This document shows, in pieces, positions 22,506-33,332 of a stretch of 64,000 bases of DNA. The position numbers were made by a program, and so were the translations under genes. The stretch is from Gautieria morchelliformis. Its lineage: Eukaryota; Basidiomycota; Agaricomycetes; Gomphales; Gomphaceae. The stretch spans positions 1-64,000 of the forward strand of contig WHVA01000004.1 of assembly GCA_015179125.1 (NCBI GenBank). Direction: 5' to 3'. Position 1 is the first letter of the stretch. Each line of letters opens with the position of its first letter. A model generated the notes under the pieces. That model did no database searches. It saw only the letters and a list, made by a program, of their open reading frames with translations, and had not been told where the DNA came from.

Positions 22506-23196
22506 TGTTACGTATAGAGAATCCTGGAAGTTGGAACTAAAAGGACAGCAGCTTCAACTTATATGTTGCACCCTGAATGAACCATCATCCTAAGTATTTC
22601 AGATCAGAAGTCAGAAGTCATAAAGTGTCAAAGTAAGTTAAAGGTTGGAAACTAAGTCAGAAGGAGGAAGGTGGAAAGGCAGAAAGGCAGAAAGACAGAG
22701 GTCAGAAAGTGGAGGGGCAGAGGTCTTGCAATACTCACTGTACTGAGAACAGGAGATAGAATGAAGGGAGTCATATATCAAAGTCGATTATCTGATTGCA
22801 GGATAGAGAGCATACATGATGGGGTTTTATACAAAGAGCTGATGCAACATGTAATGTTGTACTACTAAGCATGTTCCAAAGAGAGCGGAAGCCAGATATG
22901 ATATATGGGGTAAGTAACTAATCAGGAACAAATAACTACAAGGGGGGTGCAGGGTAGTGTCAAGAACATAGGCAAAATAACAAGGGGACAGAAAGTTTAT
23001 ATGACATAATGGAACAATGGGACTCCAGAGGGGTTGGACATATTGTCTTGCTGTGCGGCAAGTTGAGTCCAAAGGGTCCGAGTAATAGAGTCAAATGGGG
23101 AAGAGATATAACAAGGGGCGAGACTATTGGAAGTATTGGAATGTCAGCAATGAAGCAGAACTGAGGATCGGAAGTCAGAATAGCATGGCCATAACA
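22506..23196 (-). repeat. Solo LTR of family D nested in insertion C, left arm
   Basis: TGTTACG...CATAACA ends flanked by CTACT (22,501-22,505 and 23,197-23,201). Homologous to the left-only copy at 25,075-25,754 but CpG-poor (CpG sites appear as TpG or CpA), so older. Inverted partner 53,240-53,938. Confidence 0.82.
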
Positions 23197-23346
23197 CTAC
23201 TACAGAAATGGTTGTACCGGTGGATGTGTGTATACGGCTCAGGTTACGGGGAATCGATGTGCCAGCTGCTGCAGTGAGTACATATCTTGTATATTGAATG
23301 GAAAGGGTTGTATATGGTTTGGATATCAGACAAGGGTATGTGTGTG

Positions 23347-23410
23347 TGGGGGGGGGGGGGAGGGGGGGGGAAGGAAGAAAGATAGGAAGAAAGATAGGAA
23401 GAAAGGTCTG
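23347..23410 (+). repeat. G-run and GGAAGAAAGATA simple repeat, left arm
   Basis: Two G-tracts separated by one A near 23,348-23,370, followed by tandem AGGAAGAAAGAT units. The right-arm partner near 53,040-53,090 differs in length, as expected for slippage. G-run chemistry could allow quadruplex formation. Confidence 0.7.
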
Positions 23411-24484
23411 TACACAATGGGCTAGCCATCATGTCATTCCTCAGATCAACTGGTCTCAGGCTCAGGTCTGTGTCTCAGATCAGGGACAAGTCCACAGATC
23501 GTTAGGTCAGATACTTGGCCACAGATTGATGAGATAATATGGAATGGGTGTTGTGAGTGTGTGTGGGCTTGGGCAGGCTCAGATGGATAGTTTGGGTGCA
23601 TATATGTGGTGTGAATAGGCATTGGGGGTGCATGTATGCAGTGTGGGATGAATAGAGTGGAGTATTGTGATGTTTTGGGTGAATGTGAGTGATTGCATAG
23701 TTCTGATATATTCATGACAGTGCACTTCCATACTCTCCTCCATGAGCAGTCACATCTGCACCCTTCTCTATGAGCAACTGGACAGTCGGATCATAACCCT
23801 CTACCACCACCTCCTCCAGCACACTCCCATACTCTCCTCTATGAGCAGTCACATCTGCACCCTTCTCATATCATCCTCACAATGCCATCTGCAGCACACT
23901 CCTATACTCTCCTCCATGAGTATTCATGGCCGCACCCTTCTCTATCTCTATGAGCAACTGGACAGTCCTTTCATGACCCCGTGATGTCGCCACCTGCAGT
24001 GCACTCCCATACTCTCCTCTATGAGCATTCATGTCCGCACCATTTTCTATGAGCAACTGGACCATTGTATCATCATCCTGTGATGCTGCCACCTGCAGTT
24101 CACTTCCACCATAGTATCCTCCCTGTGCATTCACATCTGCACCCTTCTCTATGAGCAGCCAAACAATTGTATCATCCCCCTGCGATGCCACCATCTGGAG
24201 CACACTTCCATTGTGTTCTCCCTGCACATTCACATCTGTGCCCTTTTCTATAAGCAACCAGACAGTCATATCATGACTGTGTGATGCTGCCACCTGCAGC
24301 GCACTCCCATACTCTCCTCCATGAGCATTCACGTCTGCACCATTTTCTATGAGCAACTGGACCATTGTATCATCACCTCGTGATGCTGCCGCCTGCAGTG
24401 CACTTCCATAGTATCCTCCCTGTGCATTCACATCTGCACCCTTCCCTATGAGCAAACGAACAATTGTATCATAACCCTGCAATG

Positions 24485-26195
24485 TGTCATGACCTGTCAG
24501 TTTCTCTTACCCCGCTGCCTCTACGTACCCCCTCATCACTCCCTAGCACCTTCACCAAAGTTCGCCTCACCCTCCGACCACTCCTCCTCTATGCCCACTC
24601 TATTCGCTGTTCGCCCCATTCTCCGAACCGCTATTCGCTGCTCGCACATTTCACCAGCAGGCGCGCCATCAAATACGATCGATACCATTTACCCGGCATG
24701 ATGGTTCATCACTAACCCCATCATCTTCTTAATCCAACCCCTTTGGGTATTCATATGGCCAAAGTGTGTTCGCATCCCTTTCGTAGGTCGTGTGGGATCA
24801 ACCCAGTAGACGAAGAGTCCGTGCAGGGTAGCATGTATGCGGGTTCCAAGACATGGTTTCGTACATAAGTGCCTTCGCCACCTTTACTCTCCGTCGTTTC
24901 ATGTTCACACTCTTCCCTCACTCTATTGTATGTTTATTCCATCTACTTAGTATCATGACTGCGCACCCCTATCCACCCCTGACTCACAACGGCCTCTTTC
25001 CTATTCGCTTATACCTTACGAGCATTCGATATAAGTAGTTTACATTTGCATGTATATTCCCCAGTTCAATTATCTGTTACGACCGTTCATTTCCGACTTC
25101 CGACCCTCAGTTCCGCCATACATTCCGCCCCTCCGATACTTCCGTCACACGTTCCGCCCCTCCGACATTTCCGACATTCCGCCCCTTGTACATTTCCCTT
25201 GTTCTTTCGACCCTATTACTCGGACCCACCGGACCCACCTCGCCATCCATCAAAACCATATATCCGGTCACCCTTGTAGTTCGTTGTCAGATATGTTTTC
25301 CCGACCCCTTGTTCTTTGCCATTGTTCTACCTTACCCTGAACCCCCCTTGTAGTCCCATTGTTCCCAATTAGTTAGTTCCCACACATTGTACTCGACTTC
25401 CGCTTCCTCTGGAATTTGTTTAGTACAACACCATTACTTGTTGCTCTGCGCTTTGTATAAAACCCCCTCATGTATGTCTGTTATTCTGCAATCAGATAAT
25501 CACCTTCGATACTTGATTTCCTTCGCTCCATCTCCTCTTCTTAGCACAGCGAGTCTAGCAAGATCTCAGTCTCTCCGTCTTCCGCCTTCCGCCTCAGTTC
25601 CAACTCAAGTTCCGACCAACCTCTAGTTCAGTACTTTCCGACTTCCGACTCAGTTCCGAAATACTTAGGACGATAGTTCATCGGGGGCGCAACCTATAAG
25701 TTGAAGCCGCCGTCCTTTCCAGTTCCGACTTAGTGGAAATCTCGATACGTAACATTATCATACGTCGTCCATCTTGTGCAAACTTGACCTCGCTGTGATT
25801 CTCGTCTTGAGCCTCCTCCTGGATATTTCTATCTTCGACCAGAAGAGGACTTAGGCATCACTGGTGAGTTCTCATACTCCATCTTCGTTACCTTAGCCTT
25901 CTAACTATTGTCTGTGCTGTCGGCGAAGGGCTCTGAAGGAGCACCTTCGCCGGCAAAGGGATTGTCGCTACTTAGACAGCCCTTCCATGGCACCTTGTAT
26001 GTCACATCATCAAGTGCCACGGGCTATTTCGCTACGACTGTAGATAGGGCGAGCTCCGTTCGGGCAACCCTCTTATCTTGTGAACATTTGTCGGTTCACC
26101 TATTCGCCGAACAGCATACTTATTCACACAAGTTATTTGGGCATTCACTGTGTCCACTAATACACAATATTAACGCCCAAAAACCAATCTTGACA
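24485..26195 (-). mobile_element. LTR-like insertion B in the NLR ankyrin region, left arm
   Basis: In gene sense it runs TGTCAAGATTGG ... CATGACA, flanked by CATTG duplications (CAATG on plus at 24,480-24,484 and 26,196-26,200). The right-arm copy is 1,031 bp. This copy is longer only because a family D solo LTR sits inside it at 25,075. No coding sequence. Interpreted as a solo LTR; the family is unknown. Confidence 0.78.
25075..25754 (+). repeat. Young solo LTR of family D, present in the left arm only
   Basis: TGTTACGACC...GATACGTAACA, 680 bp, with TTATC on both sides (25,070-25,074 and 25,755-25,759). The right arm has the uninterrupted empty site (GATAA at about 50,485). CpG-rich, unlike the older copies, with repeated TTCCGACTTCCG-like motifs. 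It was inserted after the inverted duplication formed. Confidence 0.9.
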
Positions 26196-29114
26196 CAATG
26201 CTGCCTTCTGCAGTGCAATTCCCTTGTTTTCTCCCTGCACATTCACATCTGCACCCTTCTCTATGAGCAACCGGATAGTCATATCATGACCCAGCGATGC
26301 CGCCATCTGCAGTGCACTTCCATAGATGCCTCTGTGGACATTCACATCTGTGCCCTTCTCTATGAGCAGCAGAACAATTGTATGATGACCCTCCAATGCT
26401 GCACTCTGCAGTGCACTTCCATACACTCCTCCATGAGCATTCACATCCGCGTCCTTCTCTAGGAGTAACTGGACAATGGTACCATGGCCCCGTAATGCTG
26501 CCACCCCCAGTGCCGTACCATCAAATCCTCCAGATCTATTCACATCAGATCCTTTCTGCAACAGATGTTGGCACACTCGTTCCAACCCAGTCTTAGCCGC
26601 AATGGAAAGAGTTGCCCCTATATTAAACTGATCATAAAGCCACATCCAGTGGACATAAACGGCACTTGTGGGCTCCAAGAGCATCATGATCAGTCCATGT
26701 AGATCATCCCAGTCTCCAGCCGGATCCCACCCAGCATGATCCAACCAGTTATGTGCAGCATAGTGAGATAGTGGATAGGACAGGGCTGTATTCCAGAGTA
26801 CTTTCTTTTTTTTTTTTTCTTACACCATTATCCTGGTCAAATTGCAGTAGGTATGCCAGACATGTCTTCGCAATGAATACATGTGCCATCTTTTCGTTAA
26901 AATAGTAATGTGAAATCGCAGTCGTGCTTGTGCGAAGGTGTTCGGAGATCAGATATTCTCGAACGGAAAAGTGGGCCAGTGTGATCTCTCCTGCTTCAGT
27001 GAGGAGTGCCCTGTTGTCATCATGGTAGTCAATACTGGCCCCATCACTGCTGCCCTCATAGTCATCATTGTCTCCATAGCTGTCATCACCATAGTTGTCC
27101 TCAGAATTGTCCCCCACAGAGTTGCAGTCCGCTCGAAATGTAATGGTGACAAGACTCAAACATATGGTCAGAATATCTCGTGGATCCCGAAGTCGTCGGC
27201 GTTAGTCAAATAGAGGTCCATCTTCTGCATCAGGGTCTGTAGCGATCACTTCCACGGCTTGATCCGTTGATAATGTGCCAAAAGAGAAAGCCAACCACTG
27301 CAGTAAGCGCAGAGCATCCCGCCTATCGTCTCCATCGATGGCCTCAAGAATCCGATCGTACGTCTCATATAGCGTCTTTGGGAGACCCGTGAGTGCCTTC
27401 TCGAGCGCCGCAGGAGTTCTGCATTTCCGTAGTGCATCTAGCTGACAGACAACCCATCGAAACCTTCCCGTTCTCTCAGCAGCTATCTCAAAATCATCAA
27501 ATGACTACTTACATTCCATGCGCGCCATTAATCAATGTAGTCTTCACCATCTCTTTCTCCTCTGCTGAGCACATCCTGAACCTTTTATCATGATCAAGTG
27601 TCCTGGAGACGTGAACTCGGATGTCACCGTCCACAAGACTCTCGTGCATGTATACCTCGTGTGAAATCAAGCCACCCAGTGTTTCTTCGATGTCCCGCTC
27701 TTTCCGACTCGTTGCCATCAAGTGCAATGTGTCAAACTTCCAGTCATTGATTTCTTCAATCACTTTCAGAAACCTGGATCATTCCGGGCATTCGTCAAGG
27801 GCATCAAACACGATATACACCGTCTGGTAGCTCTTGACGATGGACTTTAAAGCGTTCATTAGCGCCTCTTGACCCGGGTCTCGGTGCGCACCACCGTGCT
27901 TGTTCTGAGGGAATAAAGACTCCAGGATATGGAAAGTGTTCGTGCGTACAGACAATTGCTTGATCAGAGATCGAAGCACAGCAGTTGGAAGGGTGTCCTT
28001 GTTGTTAAAGTCAAAATAGAAAAACGCTATTGCAAGGGAGGGGTCAGAACGGCAGTGAAGTGAAAGTTCTTCAATGGCGGTCGAACTCGACGTGTTCATT
28101 TGTTAGATAGGGCGGATATCACGGCAAATGAGATACACATACCAAAGGATTGTCTTTCCTGCGCCAGCTGTAACCATCTATCAGCGAAAAGCAGATTAAT
28201 GCAGCTTATCTGACTCACGTATACCATGGAGCCAAAGGAACGAATGAGGGGTCACTCGCCATTCCTTGAAATGTTCTCCCCCCACAAACCATGAACCGGT
28301 CGCCTCCTGTCGGACGGCACGGGCAGTCCTATGCTTTGATTCGTGGTCAGGCGCCGCCAACCAACTATAGATCTTCTGACGATGTCCTTCTGCATAACAA
28401 AGCCGTCTGAATCAGTGACCCACCCGGGCGATATGCGATGTACGCTGTTTGGCCTGCCCCATAGCCCCACTTATCCCAGCGGTCGTTTCCTGCAAGGCCT
28501 GGACACCGCTTTTCATATCCTGGGTCAACTGGCTATTCTTGGCACCCTGTTCCAGCAAGGCTTCGACCCCACTATCTATTTTCAGCGTCAAGCATCTGCA
28601 GAGAAGATCAGGATGATATCAAAGATAGTAGAGGTAACATACGTCTGATCTAGGTCCATCGCCACGGTCAACAAGTCTTGGAGCTTGCCTAGCTTTTCGA
28701 GAGTCTTGTTGACCTCGCTCTCCTTTAGGGGCCAGATGAATGCCTGTATGCGGCCTTTGCGTCCAAGGTCTCTTTCCAGCTTCGAATTGAGACTATCCAG
28801 CTCGGCACGGCAACAAGGAATCACCTCATTCAAAACCAGCAAACGGGAGGCGGCTACTGTCTCATCATGTCCTACTAATCGACGAATAGTTTCGAGCACT
28901 TTTTGGAGTCCAAACAGCTGATCAATTGTCCTTTCCTTGTCTCTCGTTGCGTTCTTGATGCCATTCCCATAGCTGTAGCATGCACTGATAGTCGCCGCGG
29001 TGAGCTGGAGAACGGCAATGAACGGCAAGGATACTCGCTGGGGTGGTTAGCACGCTACCAACGGTTCTGATAAATTGTCGGCGACTTACCTGTTAATCCC
29101 AGGTCGTCAGCCAT

Positions 29115-31226
29115 AGTGCCGCGTTGGTTAGAGTAATAGAGAGCACAACGTTGACGCCTATGATCGCAGCGTCTATCGTGGTGCCATCATGCAGGTTTGG
29201 GGTCAATGCACAGGCGTGTCTACAGGGACCCACAGACAACTAATTATATACTGCAATCACTGGAGGTACCGGAAGGTTTCCCCGCTTGAAAAATCCTCAG
29301 GAAATCCTGAGAAGTGGTTCAATCTTCCCACTAGAATTTTATTCTGACACAAAATCCATTTGTAGCGTTATTTTTTTCCTATGGTTTTTGGATGCTGAAG
29401 CGTCATTGAAATAAAAGAAAATGCACATTTATGTCGCTCTAGAAAGGCTTTCTCCGCGACCACCATCTCCTCGTAGCGCTAATACCTCTTTTCGCATTCG
29501 CTACCCGTTCAAATCCACCTAAAAGAGCTCTCTCCACCATGAACCGACCGACTACAACCTAAAGCAAAGTTTGCTGGGAGGGTATGGAAGTCTATGTGGT
29601 GCATTCGCTATTCCTCTCTTCCCTCAATTTTTCGTCTTTCCGTCCCCACATCTCCACCGCGAGCACTCCGAGCCTGTAAATCCTTGCACCATGAAGCTCA
29701 TTGAATAGCCGGGCGGCAATGTTTTCCAGGTATAATGGCGGGACTGAGGATGTAATGGTGACCCTCAAGATGATCAAACAGCCCTGGGCTCACTTTAACT
29801 GCGCACTTGATAATCCCTCGAAGAACGTATCGATTCAGTTCTGCGCCGCTGTTGACATCGTTGCTTACTGTAACTTCGGACATCTCAAAAGGTATACTAC
29901 GTACTCGAAAATCTCTGTTTCATGCCAGGCTAATCGCTACTCAATATCACCCTATCTAGGAGGGCTGCTGTGTGCGACACATACACACTCCTCATTACTT
30001 TTCTGTGCCTCTTGCCATCTAGGGAGCGTCTGCACCTTCGAGTGGTGGCAAGCCGTCGTTCTTGTCTGTTTTCGGCACTGATGTTGCGATGGTCCTTCTA
30101 GACACTCCCTGGGACAGCCTTGCGAGTCAAAAACAAGCACTGGAAGAGAATGAACGCATTTATCGGGCCTAGAATACTATGTCCCGAAGGCTGCTTGCGG
30201 GCGTGAGGCTTTTTCTTTGGTGCGGCAGAAGCGATGTGGTCGAGCGTAGTCAGTATAGAGAGCGGGGCGGGTGGCGGTAAGACGGGAGGGGAGGTGCTGC
30301 CGGTGTGGGGGTGGGATGTACTAGCTCAGTCTTCCCCGTAACTGGGGCTGGCGAGGGAGGGAGATGGCGACAGTCCCGCTCGCGATTGTGTCCTGTAGGG
30401 AAGGAGGGGGCGCAGAGCGAGAGTCAGAATGGAAGGAGGTAGGAGAAACGCGGTTGCCACTGGCGGAGAAAGGGGCCAGCGGAGAGCTCGACGGAAATCT
30501 GAACTCAACAGGAAATGCGGCAGGGGTAGGGATTACATAAAACGGGACGGCAGGGTCCATGACGTGCGCTGTCACTGGTATTACTTTGGATAGTTTGGCG
30601 TACGAGGCTGACAAGTAGACCAGAACAGAGATGCATGGGAGGGAACAGTGCGGGTGACGGAAGTGGAAGACAAGGCGACAATATTACATAATGGGAGGCC
30701 GGCGCAAGTTGCATCCCAGGCACGCGCATGATCCAGTATGGAATCCGGGGTCCTGGACGAAATCAATGGGCTGGCTGGTGGTCCTGAGAAGCGATGGGTA
30801 AGCATCACGTGAGCGTGGGTGATTCCCGTCGCATGCATCGTGATGGCGCCCTGTGACGTCACTATCGATCGAATCACTATAATCCCCGATCCCTCACGCA
30901 CATGCTTTGGATTCGCTATTGCGATACCTCCTCCATTGCGAAACAGTCCTGATATCATCCCGAAATTGGGCCTCCAGACATAGAAAAGCCTTGACACCAA
31001 GGTGAAATCGGGCCCAGACTGCTGTTGAGCTCAAAGCTGGGCATAACTCGCGTTAGCCCTTGTATAGACTTGATTTCAGGACTGCAGATGGTCTTAAATA
31101 CCTATACTGCGTATGTATACAGTATATATCATCTAGCAAATTCGACGAACCATCGGGAGAGGCAGGAAGGATATAGATCGAAGAGAACTGATTACCAGGG
31201 AAGAGAGCAAGGAGAACAAGACATCT
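29115..31226. other. Intergenic region between left NLR and kinase, with HMG/Ser-Pro remnant
   Basis: It holds the upstream region of the NLR, an inverted HMG remnant piece (about 29.57-29.60 kb, plus), the main HMG/Ser-Pro remnant on minus (about 30.0-30.7 kb, listed separately), and about 0.5 kb of kinase 3' flank. A 29.70-29.96 kb ORF (MNSRAAMFSRYNGGTEDV...) is shared with the right arm but I do not recognise it. Confidence 0.45.
30085..30729 (-). pseudogene. HMG-box gene remnant with Ser/Pro-rich leader, left arm
   Basis: On minus, a Ser/Pro-rich stretch (SSSPLAPFSASGNRVSPTSF, SLPRQPQLRGRLS) at about 30.3-30.5 kb precedes a basic segment and the first half of an HMG box near 30.1-30.2 kb (AAPKKKPHARKQ-like, then IPRPxNAFILFR). 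HMG-box proteins of this type (MATA_HMG-like) bind DNA as transcription factors. A stop separates the leader from the HMG frame, and the second half of the box lies on the opposite strand near 29.58 kb, so an inversion has broken the gene. The spacer copy at 34.2-34.9 kb keeps the two halves together. Confidence 0.55.
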
Positions 31227-32420
31227 TCAAGGACAGAAGAGACGGAATCGATTTTTCACCTCGCGGATGCTAGGTCGGTGCGCTGCCTCGGCCCAACATT
31301 CCTCTAAAATACTCCAAAGCAGGTCCACATGGGCAATAGAATATCTCAGAGGCGACACTGCTTTGGATAGCGGTGATCCGGTCAGGATTCCGCTGATAAT
31401 CATGATGTCTCGATGTGAACCATACGGGACATCACCCGTCAATAACTGAACAAATAAAATACACAAGCTGTCAGAGTACACATCATGTCCAGAGAGCTTG
31501 TGGAATACCTGGAGCGCGGTAGAGGCCCACGCATAAACATCCGTCGCTTGTGACGCGTGCGCATTTTCGACAAGTATCAACTCAGGCGCACACCAACGGA
31601 TTGAAAACGACACAACGGACAGCGTGAATACGGGTGTGCCCGCGACGGTGTCCAGTACGCGGGACAAGCCAAAATCAATCAACTTGGCATGTCCCATGTC
31701 GTCAACCATCACATTGGCCTACGGCATCCATAAATAAACGACCCTACGTGCGTGAATGCGCTCACTCCTTTGATATCACCGTGAACGACACCACGGCCGT
31801 GCAGATACTCGATACCCGATGTGATCTGCCAAATCTGACCGCAAAATCCAGCGCTCAGCGGTGTGAATGGAACGATGTCCAACGTACCAATGTCATGGGG
31901 TCAGCATTAGGGTGGTTTCGCAGATAGACGTCCGCACTCCCATTTGCATACCAAGGTGAGACCATCGCAGGTGTCCCGTCCAAATGATACACAAAGCCGT
32001 GGAAGAGGGCGATACTTTCATGCTCAAGCTGTGACCAAATATGGATTTCACGCTGTAAGTGCTGGGAAAGGTATCGTTTATATTTTGTACGTGTGCTGTG
32101 TTCGAACGCTCACCAAGGCATATGTATGCTGGCTCGCATTGCCTCCAAAGCGCCGTAAAACTTTCACAGCAACCTGTAGCACCATGTTGTTTCAGGTGAC
32201 CGCCGTCTGCTAGATGGAACACGCTCACCGGTCCACATGTAACACTCCCCTCATTCATTAAGTTTCCCTTCCATATGTCTGAATACCCACCAAGGGCTAT
32301 GGGGCGTTCACCCAAAATTTGAACAAATTTATGGGTGCCTGTGCTGCCTTCGCGAGGGCCGTGCAGCCTAAAGGTCTCCCTCTTTGCGCCGGACGCCGAC
32401 ACATCGGCCAGGTGGGTCGC
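31227..32420 (-). CDS. TKL-like protein kinase, left copy
   Basis: Mushroom-type TKL kinase read through about six introns. The glycine loop is ALGGYSDIWKG, followed by VAVKV (catalytic Lys) after an intron. The catalytic loop is HGDIKGANVMV (Gly replaces Arg of HRD, frequent in this family). DFGLS follows, then WCAPELI (APE), then a C-lobe ending EECWAEAAHRPSIREVKN. Tyr/Ser-Thr phosphorylation is expected; targets are unknown. No extra domain or membrane segment is seen. The true start is unclear: the coding frame extends upstream of the first GTG/ATG-like start toward about 32.44 kb (SSALIHTLKDATHLADV). No disabling change was seen; it differs from the right copy at only a few residues near the C-terminus (Tyr/His, Ala/Pro, RF/QL). 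It is adjacent to the NLR in both arms. Confidence 0.82.
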
Positions 32421-32702
32421 GTCCTTTAATGTATGAATTAGCGCGGAGGATAGCAGACGGATGGACGGCTCATTACCATCGTACTACGTAGGGACTCAGA
32501 GATGCTGGGCTCGCTGCAGCGGAAGCATTCGAATTTGAAGGCGCAACTAGAATCATATTTTCCAAATCTGGCTCCCATTGGGAGCCAGAGAGTTGGAAGA
32601 TAAGCGCCCCGCTGCCCCCGGGCGCCACCCTGTCGGTACCCCTACATGCGCGCGGATGTTTTATTTTCACAAACAGCATAGCCAGCGGCTGGCGTGCCGA
32701 TA

Positions 32703-33332
32703 ATTGTGCGCCACGTCGCACTCACCTAGTAGCACCTGTTGTGGTCAGGGCCTAACTGGGCGTCTAGGGTGATCCATCGACGAATGGGGAGTACTGAGCA
32801 ACACCTGTGGCAGCAAACCTTGCGGCTTTAGAGTGCTCATGGAGCTCAAGAAAGCTAACTGCAATCTCCAGGCCGTGTGCGTATACAACAGTGGCAGTGT
32901 TTGTGCCGATCCCGATAACTTCTCAGGTTGATTTGGATTACGGCTACGTTGTATCCTAGGCTACCCAGCCACGCTTTCCTAATCAGCTGGCGCATCAGAC
33001 CTGGTGATAGGGCCATGCCGCAGCCTAGTCCACGGGTAGGTCGAAGGATACTGGGAGGATACATGGTAAGTTGTGAGGATGCCGACATGTAAAACCGATA
33101 TGGCTGGCTACTTCCTACCCGAGAAATATCCAGGGCACTAAATTGAAACCCCAAGACTGTTCAACGTGGAATAGCAACCACCCGAATATTGGCGTCCTCC
33201 ATTTAGATTTGTTGATGCATGATGATGCTTTCAGATCCTGTGCAGCCGGACAGAATATAAAGACAGCTTCATACCAGACTTCATTCCCACATCCTATTCC
33301 CATTCCCACTTTTCTGCGTAGTGCGTCGACCA
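32703..33332. other. Spacer segment upstream of the C2H2 gene
   Basis: No convincing ORF. It begins with a sequence sharing CACCTRTTGTGGTCAGGGC with 41,030-41,048 in the same orientation. 33,240-33,330 has a TATA-like AATATAAAGAC and pyrimidine-rich CCATTCCCACTTTTC just before the ATG of the zinc-finger gene, a plausible core promoter. Confidence 0.45.

Larger units (their letters stand above)
22254..23719 (-). mobile_element. LTR-like insertion C in the NLR, left arm
   Basis: In minus sense it starts TGTCATGAATAT (23,719) and ends TCTTAACA (22,254), flanked by GTGCA on both sides (22,249-22,253 and 23,720-23,724). TG...CA ends with a 5-bp duplication indicate a solo LTR. It hosts a nested 691-bp solo LTR (22,506-23,196). 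It carries no coding capacity. Confidence 0.75.
22084..29114 (-). pseudogene. NACHT-ankyrin NLR (STAND) gene, left copy
   Basis: Fungal NOD-like receptor. Start MADDLGLT at 29,114, then an intron (GTAAGTCG...) and a HeLo-like STAND N-terminus (AVLQLTAATISACYSYGNG, about 29.0-28.6 kb). The WLAAPDHESK and GSWFVGGEHF region leads to the Walker A motif (GIPGAGKTILC, split by two introns near 28.2 kb), IVFDALDECPE (Walker B, about 27.8 kb), HFSVREYLISEHL (about 26.95 kb), and 33-aa ankyrin repeats. These proteins sense non-self and trigger cell death. Disabling events: a TAA at 27,202-27,204 inside PLFD-RRRLRD, shared with the right copy, and an extra A in the A-run near 26,810 that shifts frame. 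Two solo-LTR insertions split the ankyrin array and the 3' end is lost. Trp is kept in GSWFVGG, where the right copy has a stop. Five or more GT-AG introns. Likely non-functional as a full-length protein. Confidence 0.85.
19856..32702 (+). repeat. Left arm of the large inverted repeat
   Basis: From 19,856 to 32,545 the sequence is the near-identical reverse complement of 56,596 down to about 43,415. A more diverged continuation (32,546-32,702) matches 41,245-41,392 inverted. It carries copia and gypsy-1 debris, an NLR gene, an HMG remnant and a kinase gene. The two 169-aa kinase start ORFs are identical in translation, and the 161-aa kinase ends differ at only a few residues. Left-specific features are a 680-bp solo LTR (25,075-25,754) and nine fewer ankyrin units. 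Confidence 0.93.

Noticed and set aside
23742-23984. Plus ORF with tandem SSHICTLLYEQLDS pattern
   Set aside because: Antisense of the ankyrin units, not a separate repeat protein.
24464-25626. Plus-strand ORFs in insertion B and the young LTR (Pro/Ser-rich)
   Set aside because: They lie in non-coding LTR sequence; composition is driven by TTCCG and TTCCGAC repeats.
31944-32213. 89-aa ORF antisense to the kinase (also 43,747-44,016)
   Set aside because: Shadow crossing two kinase introns on the opposite strand.
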